Assembly (NCBI GenBank): GCA_024280945.1
Contig: JAMXLO010000141.1
Span: 186,001-250,000 of the forward strand
DNA from: Acetobacteraceae bacterium
GTDB taxonomy: Bacteria > Pseudomonadota > Alphaproteobacteria > Acetobacterales > Acetobacteraceae
Direction: 5' to 3'
DNA: 64,000 nt
The position numbers were made by a program, and so were the translations under genes. Positions 48,159-56,622 of the stretch are shown piece by piece. Below the pieces are notes generated by a model. That model was given only the letters and a program-made list of their open reading frames with translations, had not been told where the DNA came from and searched no databases. How positions within the stretch are numbered: position 1 is the first letter of the stretch; each line of letters begins with the position of its first letter.

Positions 48159-48189
48159 GGGCACATGGTGCTCGTCGCACCATGTGCCC
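48159..48189. terminator. long perfect hairpin between convergent genes
   Basis: A 13-base-pair perfect stem, GGGCACATGGTGC / GCACCATGTGCCC, with a five-base loop (TCGTC). It lies 31 bases after the usp stop and 10 bases from the NHL-gene stop on the other strand, so it can terminate both. No long T tract follows on the plus strand, but the stem is very strong and symmetric. Confidence 0.6.
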
Positions 48190-48198
48190 ATTCGACCT

Positions 48199-49299
48199 CT
48201 ACAGATTGGCCTGGAAGTCCTGGTAGTCGCGAACCTTCTTGTACACTTGCAGCCGGTTCCGCTGGCTGTCGGCCACAATGATCTCGTCCGTCGCCGGATT
48301 GAAATCGACCGCGGTTGGGAAGCAGAACCGCCACAGCGGTTGCAGGTTATTGACCCGTCGATACGCCTTCATCATGTCCGGGTTGGCGTCGACGCTCTGC
48401 TTGGCCCATTTCGAGAACACGTGCGCGTCGCCATACAGGTTGGTCAGCGGGGTCCCGTCGGCCTCGAAGATGCTGACCCGATGATTGCCCCAGTCGGTGA
48501 CGTAGATGTCACCGTCCGTGTCCACCGCCACATCGGTCGGATGATTGAGCAGCCCGGCCTTCGGGTAGTGTGACTCCGGCAGACTGGAGACGTACGGCCC
48601 GAGATAGGTCACGGCGTAAGCGTCATCCGGATGCGGCAGTTCGCCATACGTGCCGATCTTCATCAGGAACTTGCCCTGCGCCGACAGCTTCTGCACGCGA
48701 TGGTTCTTCCAGTCGGCAACGTAGATGTTGCCGTCCTTGTCGGTGGTGATGCCCCACGGCTGGTTGAACTCGCCGTCGCCGGTGCCAGCCTTGCCGCACT
48801 GCGCGACAAGCTTGCCTTCCGGAGTGAACACCTGCAGGCGACAGTTACCGCTGTCGACCACGATAACGTTGCCATTCTTCTCGACCGCGATCCCGGCCGG
48901 ACGTATCAGCTCACCATCGCCGCTGCCGGTCTTGCCGAACTTGTACTGGAACTTCCCGTTCGGATCGAACACCGAGATGGTGTTGGTCCACTCGTCCGAG
49001 CAGAAGACCCGGCCATCCTTGCCGACTGCGACGCCGAATGGCCAGGTCGCCTTGCCGTCGCCTTCGCCGTGCTGGAAGAACTCGGCCATCAGTTCTTCCT
49101 CGCCCGCTCCGCCCAACTGGATGCGGTTCACCCGCATGCCGAAGTTGTTCTCATTGCCGCGGTTGGCAGTGTAGAGGTCGTTATCATTGCCCAGGCACAT
49201 CGTCTGGATATAGTTGAAGCCCGTACCTGTGGCCGCACCGCGCCCGATGGCATGGCTCCAGTCATAGGCCCTGCCGCGAACAACCGTCGTAAGCGCCAT
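48199..49299 (-). CDS. NHL-repeat beta-propeller protein
   Basis: A 366-residue protein built of NHL repeats, each with a G-x-I-Y-V-x-D type core: VFCSDEWTNTISVF, NVIVVDSGNCRLQVF, NIYVADWKNHRVQKL, DIYVTDWGNHRVSIF and EIIVADSQRNRLQVY, plus an N-terminal blade. This would form a six-bladed propeller used for ligand or protein binding. No signal peptide or membrane segment is seen, in contrast to many NHL sensors. It is the third gene of an operon with DUF1501 and DUF1800 proteins; a strong hairpin separates it from the second. Enzymatic function cannot be assigned. Confidence 0.82.
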   Translation of the reverse strand: MALTTVVRGRAYDWSHAIGRGAATGTGFNYIQTMCLGNDNDLYTANRGNENNFGMRVNRIQLGGAGEEELMAEFFQHGEGDGKATWPFGVAVGKDGRVFCSDEWTNTISVFDPNGKFQYKFGKTGSGDGELIRPAGIAVEKNGNVIVVDSGNCRLQVFTPEGKLVAQCGKAGTGDGEFNQPWGITTDKDGNIYVADWKNHRVQKLSAQGKFLMKIGTYGELPHPDDAYAVTYLGPYVSSLPESHYPKAGLLNHPTDVAVDTDGDIYVTDWGNHRVSIFEADGTPLTNLYGDAHVFSKWAKQSVDANPDMMKAYRRVNNLQPLWRFCFPTAVDFNPATDEIIVADSQRNRLQVYKKVRDYQDFQANL

Positions 49300-49329
49300 A
49301 ATTTCCTCCCGTCACATCGCAAGATCACG

Positions 49330-49358
49330 CCCCTCCCGTTCGATCGGAACGGGAGGGG
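49330..49358 (-). promoter_or_regulatory. intercistronic hairpin in the DUF1501-NHL gap
   Basis: A 12-base-pair perfect stem, CCCCTCCCGTTC / GAACGGGAGGGG, around a five-base loop, lies in the 73-base gap between the DUF1501 stop and the NHL start. No T-rich run follows on the minus strand, so a processing or stability element, or attenuation point, is more likely than a plain terminator. It would let the NHL gene be expressed at a different level from its neighbours. Confidence 0.5.
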
Positions 49359-49372
49359 TAGTCATCGGCCAG

Positions 49373-50512
49373 CTAGTGCAGGAAGGCCGGCTTCTCATAG
49401 GTGCCATTCACGATCGGGGCAGGGTTCAAACCGAGCCACTTGTCGAGAATGGTCGAGTAGATGCTGCGGAAGTCCATGCTCGGGTTCAGGTCACCCTGCA
49501 CGAGCTTGTTCGCGTCCAGTGACGGATATTCGCCGTAATGTCCGCCCTTCACCTTCTCACCGAGCACAAACGTCGCGCCGGCGGCGCCGTGGTCGGTGCC
49601 GGAGCCATTGTCGCGCACGCGACGGCCGAACTCCGAGAACATCAGCACGATGACGTTGTCGGCCGCGTTGTGCTGACGCAGGTCGGTCATGAAGGCATCC
49701 AGGCCTTCGGTGACCGCAGTCCACAGACCGGCATGCAGCGGCGCCTGGCCGGCATGCGAGTCAAAGCTGCCATGGTCGCAGTAGAAGATGCGGGTGCCGA
49801 GGTTGGCGAGATGCACCTGGGCGACGCCGCGGAGCTTCTGCGCGATCGTGGTGTTGGGATACTTCACGTCGGACTTGTACATGCCCGGCGCGACCTTCAG
49901 GATGTCGGCGCCCTTCAGCCCATCGAGGCCGGTGGTGCCGAGGTAGTCCATCACCCCGCTGCCTTCGATCGGCTGGTACATGTGCGCGAAGGTCTCGAGC
50001 ACCTTCAGACGCTGTGCCTGGTCACGGATGCTGGGCAGGAACCCGTATTGCTCCAGCGGACCAGCCACGCAGGCGACCGGAACGTTGGGCACCGACATCG
50101 CGCGGAACATGCATGGGCCGAAGCTCACGGCGGTGACGACGTTCTCCTTCTTCGGATCGAACTCGCGCACCACACGGCCCAGCCAGCCTTCGGTGCCGAC
50201 CTTCTCGGCCTCGCAGGTGTGCCAGATGTCCATGGAGCGGAAATGCGACCGCGGCGAGTCGAGATAGCCGACGCCATGCATGATGGCGAGCTTGTCGTCA
50301 TCCCAGAACTTCTTCAGCGGCGCCATGTAGTTCGGCATGGCGTGCGCCTGATCGAGGTGGATCATGTCGCTGTCGGCGATGCCGACCGCCTTGCGATTGT
50401 CCTTGTACAGGCCGTTGTTGTACGGGATTACCGTGTTCAGGTAGTCGTTGCCGCCGGTGAGCTGCAACACGACCAGCACCGGATCCTTCGATTGCTGTGT
50501 TGTTGCCGACAT
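49373..50512 (-). CDS. DUF1501 protein (alkaline-phosphatase-like fold)
   Basis: A 379-residue DUF1501 protein. Marks are VLVVLQLTGGNDYLNTVIPYNN near the start, MHGVGYLDSPRSHFRSMDIWHTCE, and the C-terminal VIVLMFSEFGRRVRDNGSGTDHGAAGATFVLG. DUF1501 members belong to the alkaline-phosphatase/sulfatase superfamily and are usually exported by Tat beside a DUF1800 partner. Here the N-terminus has no twin-Arg signal, so export is not evident. Nearly all lysine codons are AAG and most third bases are G or C, a sign of strong expression. Second gene of the operon. Confidence 0.88.
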   Translation of the reverse strand: MSATTQQSKDPVLVVLQLTGGNDYLNTVIPYNNGLYKDNRKAVGIADSDMIHLDQAHAMPNYMAPLKKFWDDDKLAIMHGVGYLDSPRSHFRSMDIWHTCEAEKVGTEGWLGRVVREFDPKKENVVTAVSFGPCMFRAMSVPNVPVACVAGPLEQYGFLPSIRDQAQRLKVLETFAHMYQPIEGSGVMDYLGTTGLDGLKGADILKVAPGMYKSDVKYPNTTIAQKLRGVAQVHLANLGTRIFYCDHGSFDSHAGQAPLHAGLWTAVTEGLDAFMTDLRQHNAADNVIVLMFSEFGRRVRDNGSGTDHGAAGATFVLGEKVKGGHYGEYPSLDANKLVQGDLNPSMDFRSIYSTILDKWLGLNPAPIVNGTYEKPAFLH

Positions 50513-50548
50513 GGTGGTGAGTTCCTCCTATCCGTTCCGTGTCATGTT

Positions 50549-51955
50549 TCAGCCGAACTGGTATTCGCGCGTCGCCGCGATGAGTTGGAGCATCTCGGCG
50601 GCACGCTGAGTGGCGTTCTTCGCGCCGGCATCGTTGTCCCAGCTGATGTCGCCCCACTGCTTCGCCGCCTCGGTGAGCTCCTTCTTGGTGTCAGCACCCA
50701 CCTCGACCGGGCCGAGCAGATCGAGGCAGTTGGCGACGAGCTGTTCAGGGGTCTTGGTGCCCTGCGCCTTCAGGCGGTTGATGATCGCCTGAACGCCGGG
50801 CAGATCAGGATTGCCGATCTGCGCCGCGACGAAATTGATGCGCGACATCAATGAGCCGCTGTTGATCCACTCCTGGCCGGTGTGCCAGCCCTCGACCGAG
50901 GGTGGGTTCAGCAGATCCTGGCCCATGTAGGACGGCTGCATCGACAGTTCGCCGTAACCCGGCTTCGGCAGCTCGTAGCCACCGACCAGGCGCAGCGTGC
51001 CCACCACCACTTCGGCCGGCGACTTCAGGTGCTTGTAGCGGGCATTCTTGAAGAAGTCCGACTTGAACAGGTGGTTCAGCAGCGGCTTCATCTCGCACTT
51101 CGATTCAATGAACACTTTGCACATCGAATCGATTGCTGCCTGATCGCGTGGTGCCTCGATCTGCCAGGCAGGCACCTGCGGTTCGTCGGCGACGAAGAAG
51201 TTGTACAGATGCCGGCAGATGAACTTCGCGCAGGCCGGTTGCTGCACGATGATGTTGATGATGTCCTCGCCGTTGAAGTTGCCCTTGTGGCCGAGGAAGG
51301 TCTTCTCGCCATCGTCGTGGTCTTCTGGCCGATACTCGAACTTCCATGGGAAGCGGCCGTACGGCAAGCGAGGCAATTTGGTTTCGAAGGTCCAGCCGGT
51401 GAAGGCGCGCGACGCCTCGCGAACGTCCACCTCGGTGTAGTTGCTGGCGCCAAGGCTGAACAGTTCCAGCAGCTCGCGGCCCCAGTTCTCGTTGACCGCC
51501 GTGCCGTGGTTCTGGTTGTTGTCCAGCCAGAAGATCATGGTCGGGTTCTTCGCCACCTTCAGCAGCAGGTCGCGATAGTTGCCCATGCCGTGCTGACGGA
51601 ACAATTCGATCTGCTCCAGCAGCTGGTCGTAGTTGTCGACCTTCGAGTTGCCGGTGGCGAACACGTGGTGCCAGAACAGCGCCATCTTCTCCTGCAGCGG
51701 GCGCTTCGTATTCACCAGGTAGTACATGTAGTTCACGTTGCCCATCGGCGGCTGCCCGCCCGGCAGCAACGCGGCCGGTTGATGCCGCAGCAGCGTGTAC
51801 GGATCGACTGCTGGCTGCGCTTCCGGGCTCAGCAACTCGTCGACCGTTGCGTCGTATCCTTTGGCCGCCCGCGCCTCGAGCTCGTCCCGGCTGGCGCCAA
51901 AGCCTGCCCGGCGCATCAGGTGGGCCATCAATCCGATGTCGTCTTTACTTGCCAT
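50549..51955 (-). CDS. DUF1800 protein
   Basis: A 468-residue DUF1800 protein. The N-terminus (IGLMAHLMRRAGFGASRDELEA), KMALFWHHVFATGNSKV, ENWGRELLELFSLGASNYTEVDVREASRAFTGW and the C-terminal NPPSVEGWHTGQEWINSGSLMSRINF are diagnostic. DUF1800 almost always pairs with DUF1501; their joint activity is not established. No signal peptide or Tat motif is visible. It is the first gene of the operon, with its promoter presumably in the 367 bases shared with oxyR. Confidence 0.9.
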   Translation of the reverse strand: MASKDDIGLMAHLMRRAGFGASRDELEARAAKGYDATVDELLSPEAQPAVDPYTLLRHQPAALLPGGQPPMGNVNYMYYLVNTKRPLQEKMALFWHHVFATGNSKVDNYDQLLEQIELFRQHGMGNYRDLLLKVAKNPTMIFWLDNNQNHGTAVNENWGRELLELFSLGASNYTEVDVREASRAFTGWTFETKLPRLPYGRFPWKFEYRPEDHDDGEKTFLGHKGNFNGEDIINIIVQQPACAKFICRHLYNFFVADEPQVPAWQIEAPRDQAAIDSMCKVFIESKCEMKPLLNHLFKSDFFKNARYKHLKSPAEVVVGTLRLVGGYELPKPGYGELSMQPSYMGQDLLNPPSVEGWHTGQEWINSGSLMSRINFVAAQIGNPDLPGVQAIINRLKAQGTKTPEQLVANCLDLLGPVEVGADTKKELTEAAKQWGDISWDNDAGAKNATQRAAEMLQLIAATREYQFG

Positions 51956-52322
51956 TGTTGATCCTCCCGAATTCCAGCACTAACCAAACGGATGTCGCTC
52001 GCAAGAGCGAGACTACCACAACGGGCGAATTCATCCAGGGTCGTCGACCAGCATGCCAATGCGTGGCGCACGGAGCAACATCTGCTCGACGCCGGTGCCT
52101 TGGCTCTGCGGCCAGTCGGATGGCGCCCTGCCTCCCGCCAAGAGTGGCGCCCGGTCAATCCGCATGAACAAGTTGGGCCACGTCATAACGCGAGCCCTTT
52201 TTGGCCAATCAGGCCAAGCCGACCCTGGGATCATAAGATAGCCTTGCCAGCGCGGGTCTATTTGTCCAATCTAAATATGCAATTTCATAAATAGGCAGCA
52301 CCAATAGGAGGGGAGGATCGCT
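51956..52322. other. DUF1800-oxyR divergent intergenic region
   Basis: 367 bases with no credible gene. The half near oxyR is AT-rich, and an ATTT-N9-AAAT inverted repeat at 52260-52276 has the shape of a LysR-type site (T-N11-A). Direct matches to the four-block ATAG/CTAT OxyR consensus were not found. It should hold both promoters. An AGGAGG-type ribosome site precedes oxyR. Confidence 0.4.
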
Positions 52323-53321
52323 ATGACGTTGGCCGAGTTGCGGTATCTGGTCGCGGTTGCCGATCTATCCCACTTCGGCCGGGCGGCGGAGCGGTGCCGG
52401 GTGACGCAGCCGACACTCAGCAGTCAGTTGCGGAAACTGGAGGAGCAGCTCGGCGTACCTCTGGTCGAACGAACGACCCGGTTCGTCACCCTCACGCCGA
52501 TCGGCAAGGCCGTCGTCGCACATGCGCGCCGTATACTCGAGGAAGCCGACCAAATCTCGGAATTGGTGCGTCACCGCCACGGCACGCTCACCAGCATCCT
52601 TCGCCTCGGCATTATCCCGACATTGAGCCCGTACATCCTGCCGCTGATCCTTGAACAGCTGCATCAGAGGTTTCCCGCGCTTCGACTGGTGCTTCGGGAA
52701 GATCTGACAGCGAACCTCATGGCCGCACTGGACGGGTATGCACTCGACGTCGTGCTGATCGCCTTGCCCGAGCACACCGAAGGCTATCGGGCGATGCCTC
52801 TATTCCTCGAACCATTCTGCTTTGCCTGTGCCCCCGGGCACCCGCTGAGCAATCAGCCAGTCGTCACGGAGCGTGAACTCAAGCGCGAATGCCTGCTTTT
52901 GCTCGACGAAGGACACTGCCTGCGCGATCAGGCGCTGGAAGTCTGTGGCGAGAAATTCAGCAGTGGGATAGGTCCAAGCGACGATTTTCGGGCAACCAGC
53001 CTGGAGACGATTTCTGAGATGGTGGCGGCAGGCCTCGGTTGCACGCTGCTGCCCGCGATGGCTGTGCCGCATCTGACAGCCCGGCATAAGCAGCTGGAGG
53101 TGAGGCCGCTGATCGCCACCAAGGCGCATCGGCGCATAGGCCTGCTTTGGCGAACGAGCTTTCCTCAGGCTGACGACCTGGAGGAATTCGGCAGGCTCAT
53201 CCTTGGTCAGTTGCCCGACTGCGTTGACGTGGTTGACACACCATGCAGCCCCGCGCCGACGCCGCGCCGTCCTGGCTCAAAGCCCGTGGCGCGGTTGCGG
53301 TCCAGCGAAGCAGCACGCTGA
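52323..53321 (+). CDS. oxyR: hydrogen peroxide sensor and transcriptional activator OxyR
   Basis: A 332-residue LysR-family regulator. The winged helix is LRYLVAVADLSHFGRAAERCRVTQPTLSSQLRKLEEQLG. The sensing loop is LLLLDEGHCLRDQALEVC, where the two cysteines fall at residues 199 and 208, the same numbers as in E. coli OxyR, where they form a disulfide on oxidation. The following segment DDFRATSLETISEMVAAGLGCTLLPAMAV is also OxyR-specific. The protein activates catalase, peroxiredoxin and similar genes. It is divergent from the DUF1800-DUF1501-NHL operon, none of which is a known OxyR target. Confidence 0.94.
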   Translation: MTLAELRYLVAVADLSHFGRAAERCRVTQPTLSSQLRKLEEQLGVPLVERTTRFVTLTPIGKAVVAHARRILEEADQISELVRHRHGTLTSILRLGIIPTLSPYILPLILEQLHQRFPALRLVLREDLTANLMAALDGYALDVVLIALPEHTEGYRAMPLFLEPFCFACAPGHPLSNQPVVTERELKRECLLLLDEGHCLRDQALEVCGEKFSSGIGPSDDFRATSLETISEMVAAGLGCTLLPAMAVPHLTARHKQLEVRPLIATKAHRRIGLLWRTSFPQADDLEEFGRLILGQLPDCVDVVDTPCSPAPTPRRPGSKPVARLRSSEAAR

Positions 53322-53378
53322 TACCCGTCCGCATTCGAACGTCCGGCAGCCGGCCACTGCTGCCGTAGGCATTCAGCC

Positions 53379-54590
53379 ATGCGGCGGCCTTGGTCCATAT
53401 TCGCCAGATTCCTCGCGGTCTACGCGCTGCTCTATGCGGCATTCGGGGTTCAGTCGCCCTTCTTACCGGCGCTGCTTGACGATCGCGGGCTGCATCCGGA
53501 CGAAATCGGCTTGGTCATGGCGGCGTCCACGGCCATAAGGGTTCTGGCCGGACCTGCCGCAGCTCATGCCGCTGATCGATGGCGACGACACGGGATGGGC
53601 CTGTGCGCGTACGCCACTGCCGCTGCCATCGCCGGCGTTGGGTATCTGGCAATATCCGGCTTCCGTGGAATGATGATCGTCGCGCTGGTTCACGCCGTGG
53701 CCCTGGCGCCGATCGTCCCCGTCTCCGACGCGCTCGCCACCACTGCCGCGCAGCAGAGCGAGGTCACTCGAGGCAGGTTTGATTACGGCTGGCTGCGAGC
53801 CGGTGGCTCCGCCGCGTTCATCTCCGGCACCTTCCTGAGCGGATGGGCGGCAAGTCGGACAGGTTTGTCGAGTATCATATGGATCAGCGGCTTGTTCCTG
53901 CTGGTTGGTGGAGGCACAGGTTTGCTGCTTCCACGCCTCGGTGACGCGCGAAGCGCCGGTTCGGAGTTCCGAACACCCGCATTTCACGATTGTGCGGCGT
54001 TGCTGCGGCTGGCGCCATTCCGACGCATCCTCGTCATCGCTGCATTGGTCGAGGGCAGCCATGCTCTGAACGACAGCTTCTCGGTGATCTATTGGCGTTC
54101 GGTCGGCATAAGCTTGGGCACCGTCAGCTTCCTCTGGTCCGAGTCCGTCATGGCGGAGGTGCTGGTATTCCTGCTGATAGGACCAGGATTGATCCGGCGG
54201 ATCGGCCCAGGCGGCGGGTGTGCACTGGCGGCGGCTGCGGGCGTGGTTCGTTGGTCGGTTCTGGCCTGCACCACCTCGCCTTTACTACTGGCGACCGCTC
54301 AGCCCTTGCACGGCTTCACATTTGCCCTGCTGCATCTAGCCAGTATGCGCGTCATTGTCCTGGTCGTACCGCTTCGTCTGGCAGCCACAGCACAATCGTT
54401 CTATGGCACGTTGTGCGTTGGACTGGCGATAGCGCTGCTCACCCTGGTTTCCGGCACTCTTTATCAGCAAGTCGGCGGCCGCGCCTTCCTCGTCATGGCC
54501 GCTCTGTGTCTTGTGGCACTGCCGATATGTGCCGGGCTCCGTGCGTCGCTGAGGAAGACGCCAGCAGCCAGGGGTGGGCACGACGCCTGA
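53379..54590 (+). CDS. MFS transporter (phenylpropionate-permease-like)
   Basis: A 403-residue major facilitator with about twelve helices. The N-terminus (ARFLAVYALLYAAFGVQSPFLPALLDDRGLHPDEIGLVMAASTAIRVLAGPAAAHAADRW) and RFDYGWLRAGGSAAFISGTFLSGWAA match the PPP family represented by HcaT. Substrate unknown. It may follow oxyR in a transcript (58 bases between). Confidence 0.8.
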   Translation: MRRPWSIFARFLAVYALLYAAFGVQSPFLPALLDDRGLHPDEIGLVMAASTAIRVLAGPAAAHAADRWRRHGMGLCAYATAAAIAGVGYLAISGFRGMMIVALVHAVALAPIVPVSDALATTAAQQSEVTRGRFDYGWLRAGGSAAFISGTFLSGWAASRTGLSSIIWISGLFLLVGGGTGLLLPRLGDARSAGSEFRTPAFHDCAALLRLAPFRRILVIAALVEGSHALNDSFSVIYWRSVGISLGTVSFLWSESVMAEVLVFLLIGPGLIRRIGPGGGCALAAAAGVVRWSVLACTTSPLLLATAQPLHGFTFALLHLASMRVIVLVVPLRLAATAQSFYGTLCVGLAIALLTLVSGTLYQQVGGRAFLVMAALCLVALPICAGLRASLRKTPAARGGHDA

Positions 54591-54637
54591 AGGCAGGGAA
54601 CATCTTTCGTCAGGGCCGCCACCGGATCGCTGTCATA

Positions 54638-55393
54638 GTGACGCTGGTTGTCCTCGGCGCCTCATGTGTATCGACGAAGGCCGACGATTCGCAGAACAGC
54701 TCGGGGCGTTCCGAGAATTGGGACGTAGTTCAAAGCGCACTTTGCGATTCAGCGGTGCGTATGGCCGAACAACAGCATCGTCTACCGCCTGGTCTGCTGG
54801 GAGCTATCGCAAGAGCCGAGAGCGGCAGACCGGTGGCTGCGCTGAACGACGTCCGCGCGTGGCCGTGGACAATCAACGCGGATGGCCAGGGACTTTACCT
54901 GGAGAGCAAGGCGGCTGCGGTCGCGTGGGTAAACATGCAGCGGCCACGACATCGCTACATTGACGTCGGCTGTACTCAGGTCGATGTGCCTCTACACTCG
55001 GAGGCATTCACCTCGCTGGAGGATGCATTCGATCCGATCCTGAATGCCGACTTCGCCGCCCGTTACCTGATGAACCTCTACAATGGTCCTGCGAAGCGGA
55101 ATTGGAATTTGGCGGTGGGCCTGTATCACTCGCATACGCCAATGCTTGCGGCGGAGTATCGGGATCGCGTCGCGCAAATCGGGGCGCGCGTCCTGCGCGG
55201 CGTGCTCGACCCCGTGCCCCTGTATGTCTTAGCCATTCGGCAAGGCACCTTGCGCGTCCCGGTCGGCGCAGGAAGATCGACACCAATCAATGTCGAGCGA
55301 CAACCGGCCCTGCATCGTCGCAGGCCGACCGCCTGCCAAGTTCAGAGGATCCTGGGCTGGTACCTCAATGGACATTCTGGCGCGTGCAAATAG
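54638..55393 (+). CDS. lytic transglycosylase (SLT-type) with uncertain start
   Basis: A 251-residue reading from GTG 54638. The catalytic region is LPPGLLGAIARAESGR with the presumed catalytic Glu, followed by INADGQGLYLESKAAAVAWV and DPILNADFAARYLMNLYN, as in SLT domains that cleave peptidoglycan. The upstream in-frame sequence (RHRIAVIVTLVVLGASC) looks like a signal peptide with a lipobox-like LGASC, yet no ATG or GTG lies before it in this frame, so the true start may be a rarer codon or a small indel may be present. No clear ribosome site. Confidence 0.72.
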   Translation: MTLVVLGASCVSTKADDSQNSSGRSENWDVVQSALCDSAVRMAEQQHRLPPGLLGAIARAESGRPVAALNDVRAWPWTINADGQGLYLESKAAAVAWVNMQRPRHRYIDVGCTQVDVPLHSEAFTSLEDAFDPILNADFAARYLMNLYNGPAKRNWNLAVGLYHSHTPMLAAEYRDRVAQIGARVLRGVLDPVPLYVLAIRQGTLRVPVGAGRSTPINVERQPALHRRRPTACQVQRILGWYLNGHSGACK

Positions 55394-55411
55394 CTGTCCG
55401 GCCCTGCGCCA

Positions 55412-56158
55412 CTACAGCAGGCCTTCCTTGCGGAAACTGAGCCACCGTCCGTTGCCAATGACGACGTGATCGTGCAGCACGACGGACAACGCCTCGACGG
55501 CCACGCGGATCTGCTGCGTCATAACGATGTCGTCGCGCGATGGCGTCGGATCGCCGCTCGGATGATTATGCACCAGGACAAGTGCCGTGGCATGCAGTTC
55601 GAGTGCCCGCTTTGACACTTCGCGCGGGTAGACCGGGGTGTGGTTCACTGTTCCCCGCTGCTGCGCCTCATCGGCCAGCAAGCGGTTACGGTTGTCGAGG
55701 AACAGGACGCGGAATTGCTCGACGCGCTCGCGCGAAAGTTCGGCGCTGAGATAGGCCATCAGCCGGTCCCAGTTGTTCAGCACCGGCTGTCCCATAATCT
55801 CCGCTCGCAACAGGCGCAGTGCGGCTGAGTGGACGGACTTGAGCGCCGCCACTCCCGCCTCGCCCATGCCCTCAACCGACAAAAGATCCTGTACCGGCGC
55901 CGAGATCACCCGGGCGAAACTGCCGAACCGAGCCAACAGCGCACGGGCCAGCGGCTTGGTGTCGCGTCGCGGCAAGGCGAACAGCACGATTTCCAGCATC
56001 TCGTGGTCCGCCAGCGCATCCGGGCCAGCCGCCAGCAGCCGTGTGCGCAGCCGCGATCGGTGTCCTTCTACGCCGACGGGATGCGCTGGCGGCTCCGCCG
56101 AAACGTCAAATAATGACCGGGCCTCGGCGACCCCCTGCGTGCGCTGACCCTTTCCCAC
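55412..56158 (-). CDS. radC: RadC family JAMM/MPN protein
   Basis: A 248-residue protein read from GTG 56158. The N-terminal helix-hairpin-helix-like part includes LLSVEGMGEAGVAALKSVHSAALRL. The C-terminal MPN domain has the JAMM motif VLVHNHPSGDPTPSRDD with histidines and Asp. RadC proteins were once tied to DNA repair; the JAMM metalloprotease-like site is now taken as the main feature, with function not settled. The start is chosen because an extended frame to 56302 overlaps the cupin gene antisense. The neighbours are a transglycosylase (convergent) and a cupin (same strand). Confidence 0.85.
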   Translation of the reverse strand: MGKGQRTQGVAEARSLFDVSAEPPAHPVGVEGHRSRLRTRLLAAGPDALADHEMLEIVLFALPRRDTKPLARALLARFGSFARVISAPVQDLLSVEGMGEAGVAALKSVHSAALRLLRAEIMGQPVLNNWDRLMAYLSAELSRERVEQFRVLFLDNRNRLLADEAQQRGTVNHTPVYPREVSKRALELHATALVLVHNHPSGDPTPSRDDIVMTQQIRVAVEALSVVLHDHVVIGNGRWLSFRKEGLL

Positions 56159-56192
56159 ACCCCAAGCATGGGGGCCGGGCCTTGAACTGGAG

Positions 56193-56603
56193 TTAACGCC
56201 CCGGCGGAGGCGCGCAGGGCTCGGTCCCCATGTCCGCCGGCACCGAGACCTCCAGCAGTTCGAACGTGTCGGACGTGCCCGTCTCGTTATGGGGCGTGTC
56301 ACCGGGGATCATGATGGAGTCGCCCGCCTGGATACGTACCTTGCGATCGGCGAACTCCAGGTCGACCCAGCCGCTGAGCATGTAGACCAACTGCGCCTGG
56401 CACTTGTGGACGTGCCAGCCGGTTGGCTGCGACATGCCCTGCTCGGCCGAGGTGACCTGAGCACGCATGAAGCCGTTGGTCCCTTCGGTGACCCCAAGAT
56501 CCCGGTACTTAAAGTAAGCGCGGCGACCTGCGACGTACTTCGCGCTGTCCTTCGTTGCGACGGCGACGTTCATCGTTTTGCTGATCGGCGTATGGTCGTT
56601 CAT
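56193..56603 (-). CDS. cupin-domain protein
   Basis: A 136-residue single cupin barrel. Motif 1 is GWHVHKCQAQLVYMLSGW and motif 2 is GDSIMIPGDTPHNETG, providing the His ligands for a metal. The N-terminal 40 residues (RRAYFKYRDLGVTEGTNGFMRAQV) are typical of small stand-alone cupins that bind sugars or small acids. Function unknown. It lies 19 bases downstream of map and may share its transcript. Confidence 0.8.
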   Translation of the reverse strand: MNDHTPISKTMNVAVATKDSAKYVAGRRAYFKYRDLGVTEGTNGFMRAQVTSAEQGMSQPTGWHVHKCQAQLVYMLSGWVDLEFADRKVRIQAGDSIMIPGDTPHNETGTSDTFELLEVSVPADMGTEPCAPPPGR

Positions 56604-56622
56604 CGCGTTCCCTCCTGCTTGC

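Noticed and set aside
49538-51961. Two long plus-strand frames over the DUF1501 and DUF1800 genes
   Set aside because: Antisense to well-conserved proteins with strong codon bias, which creates such frames by chance.
51956-52322. OxyR binding site between DUF1800 and oxyR
   Set aside because: I looked for the ATAG-N7-CTAT block pattern and found only unspaced ATAG and CTAT fragments; the ATTT-N9-AAAT repeat is a generic LysR-type shape and cannot be called an OxyR site.
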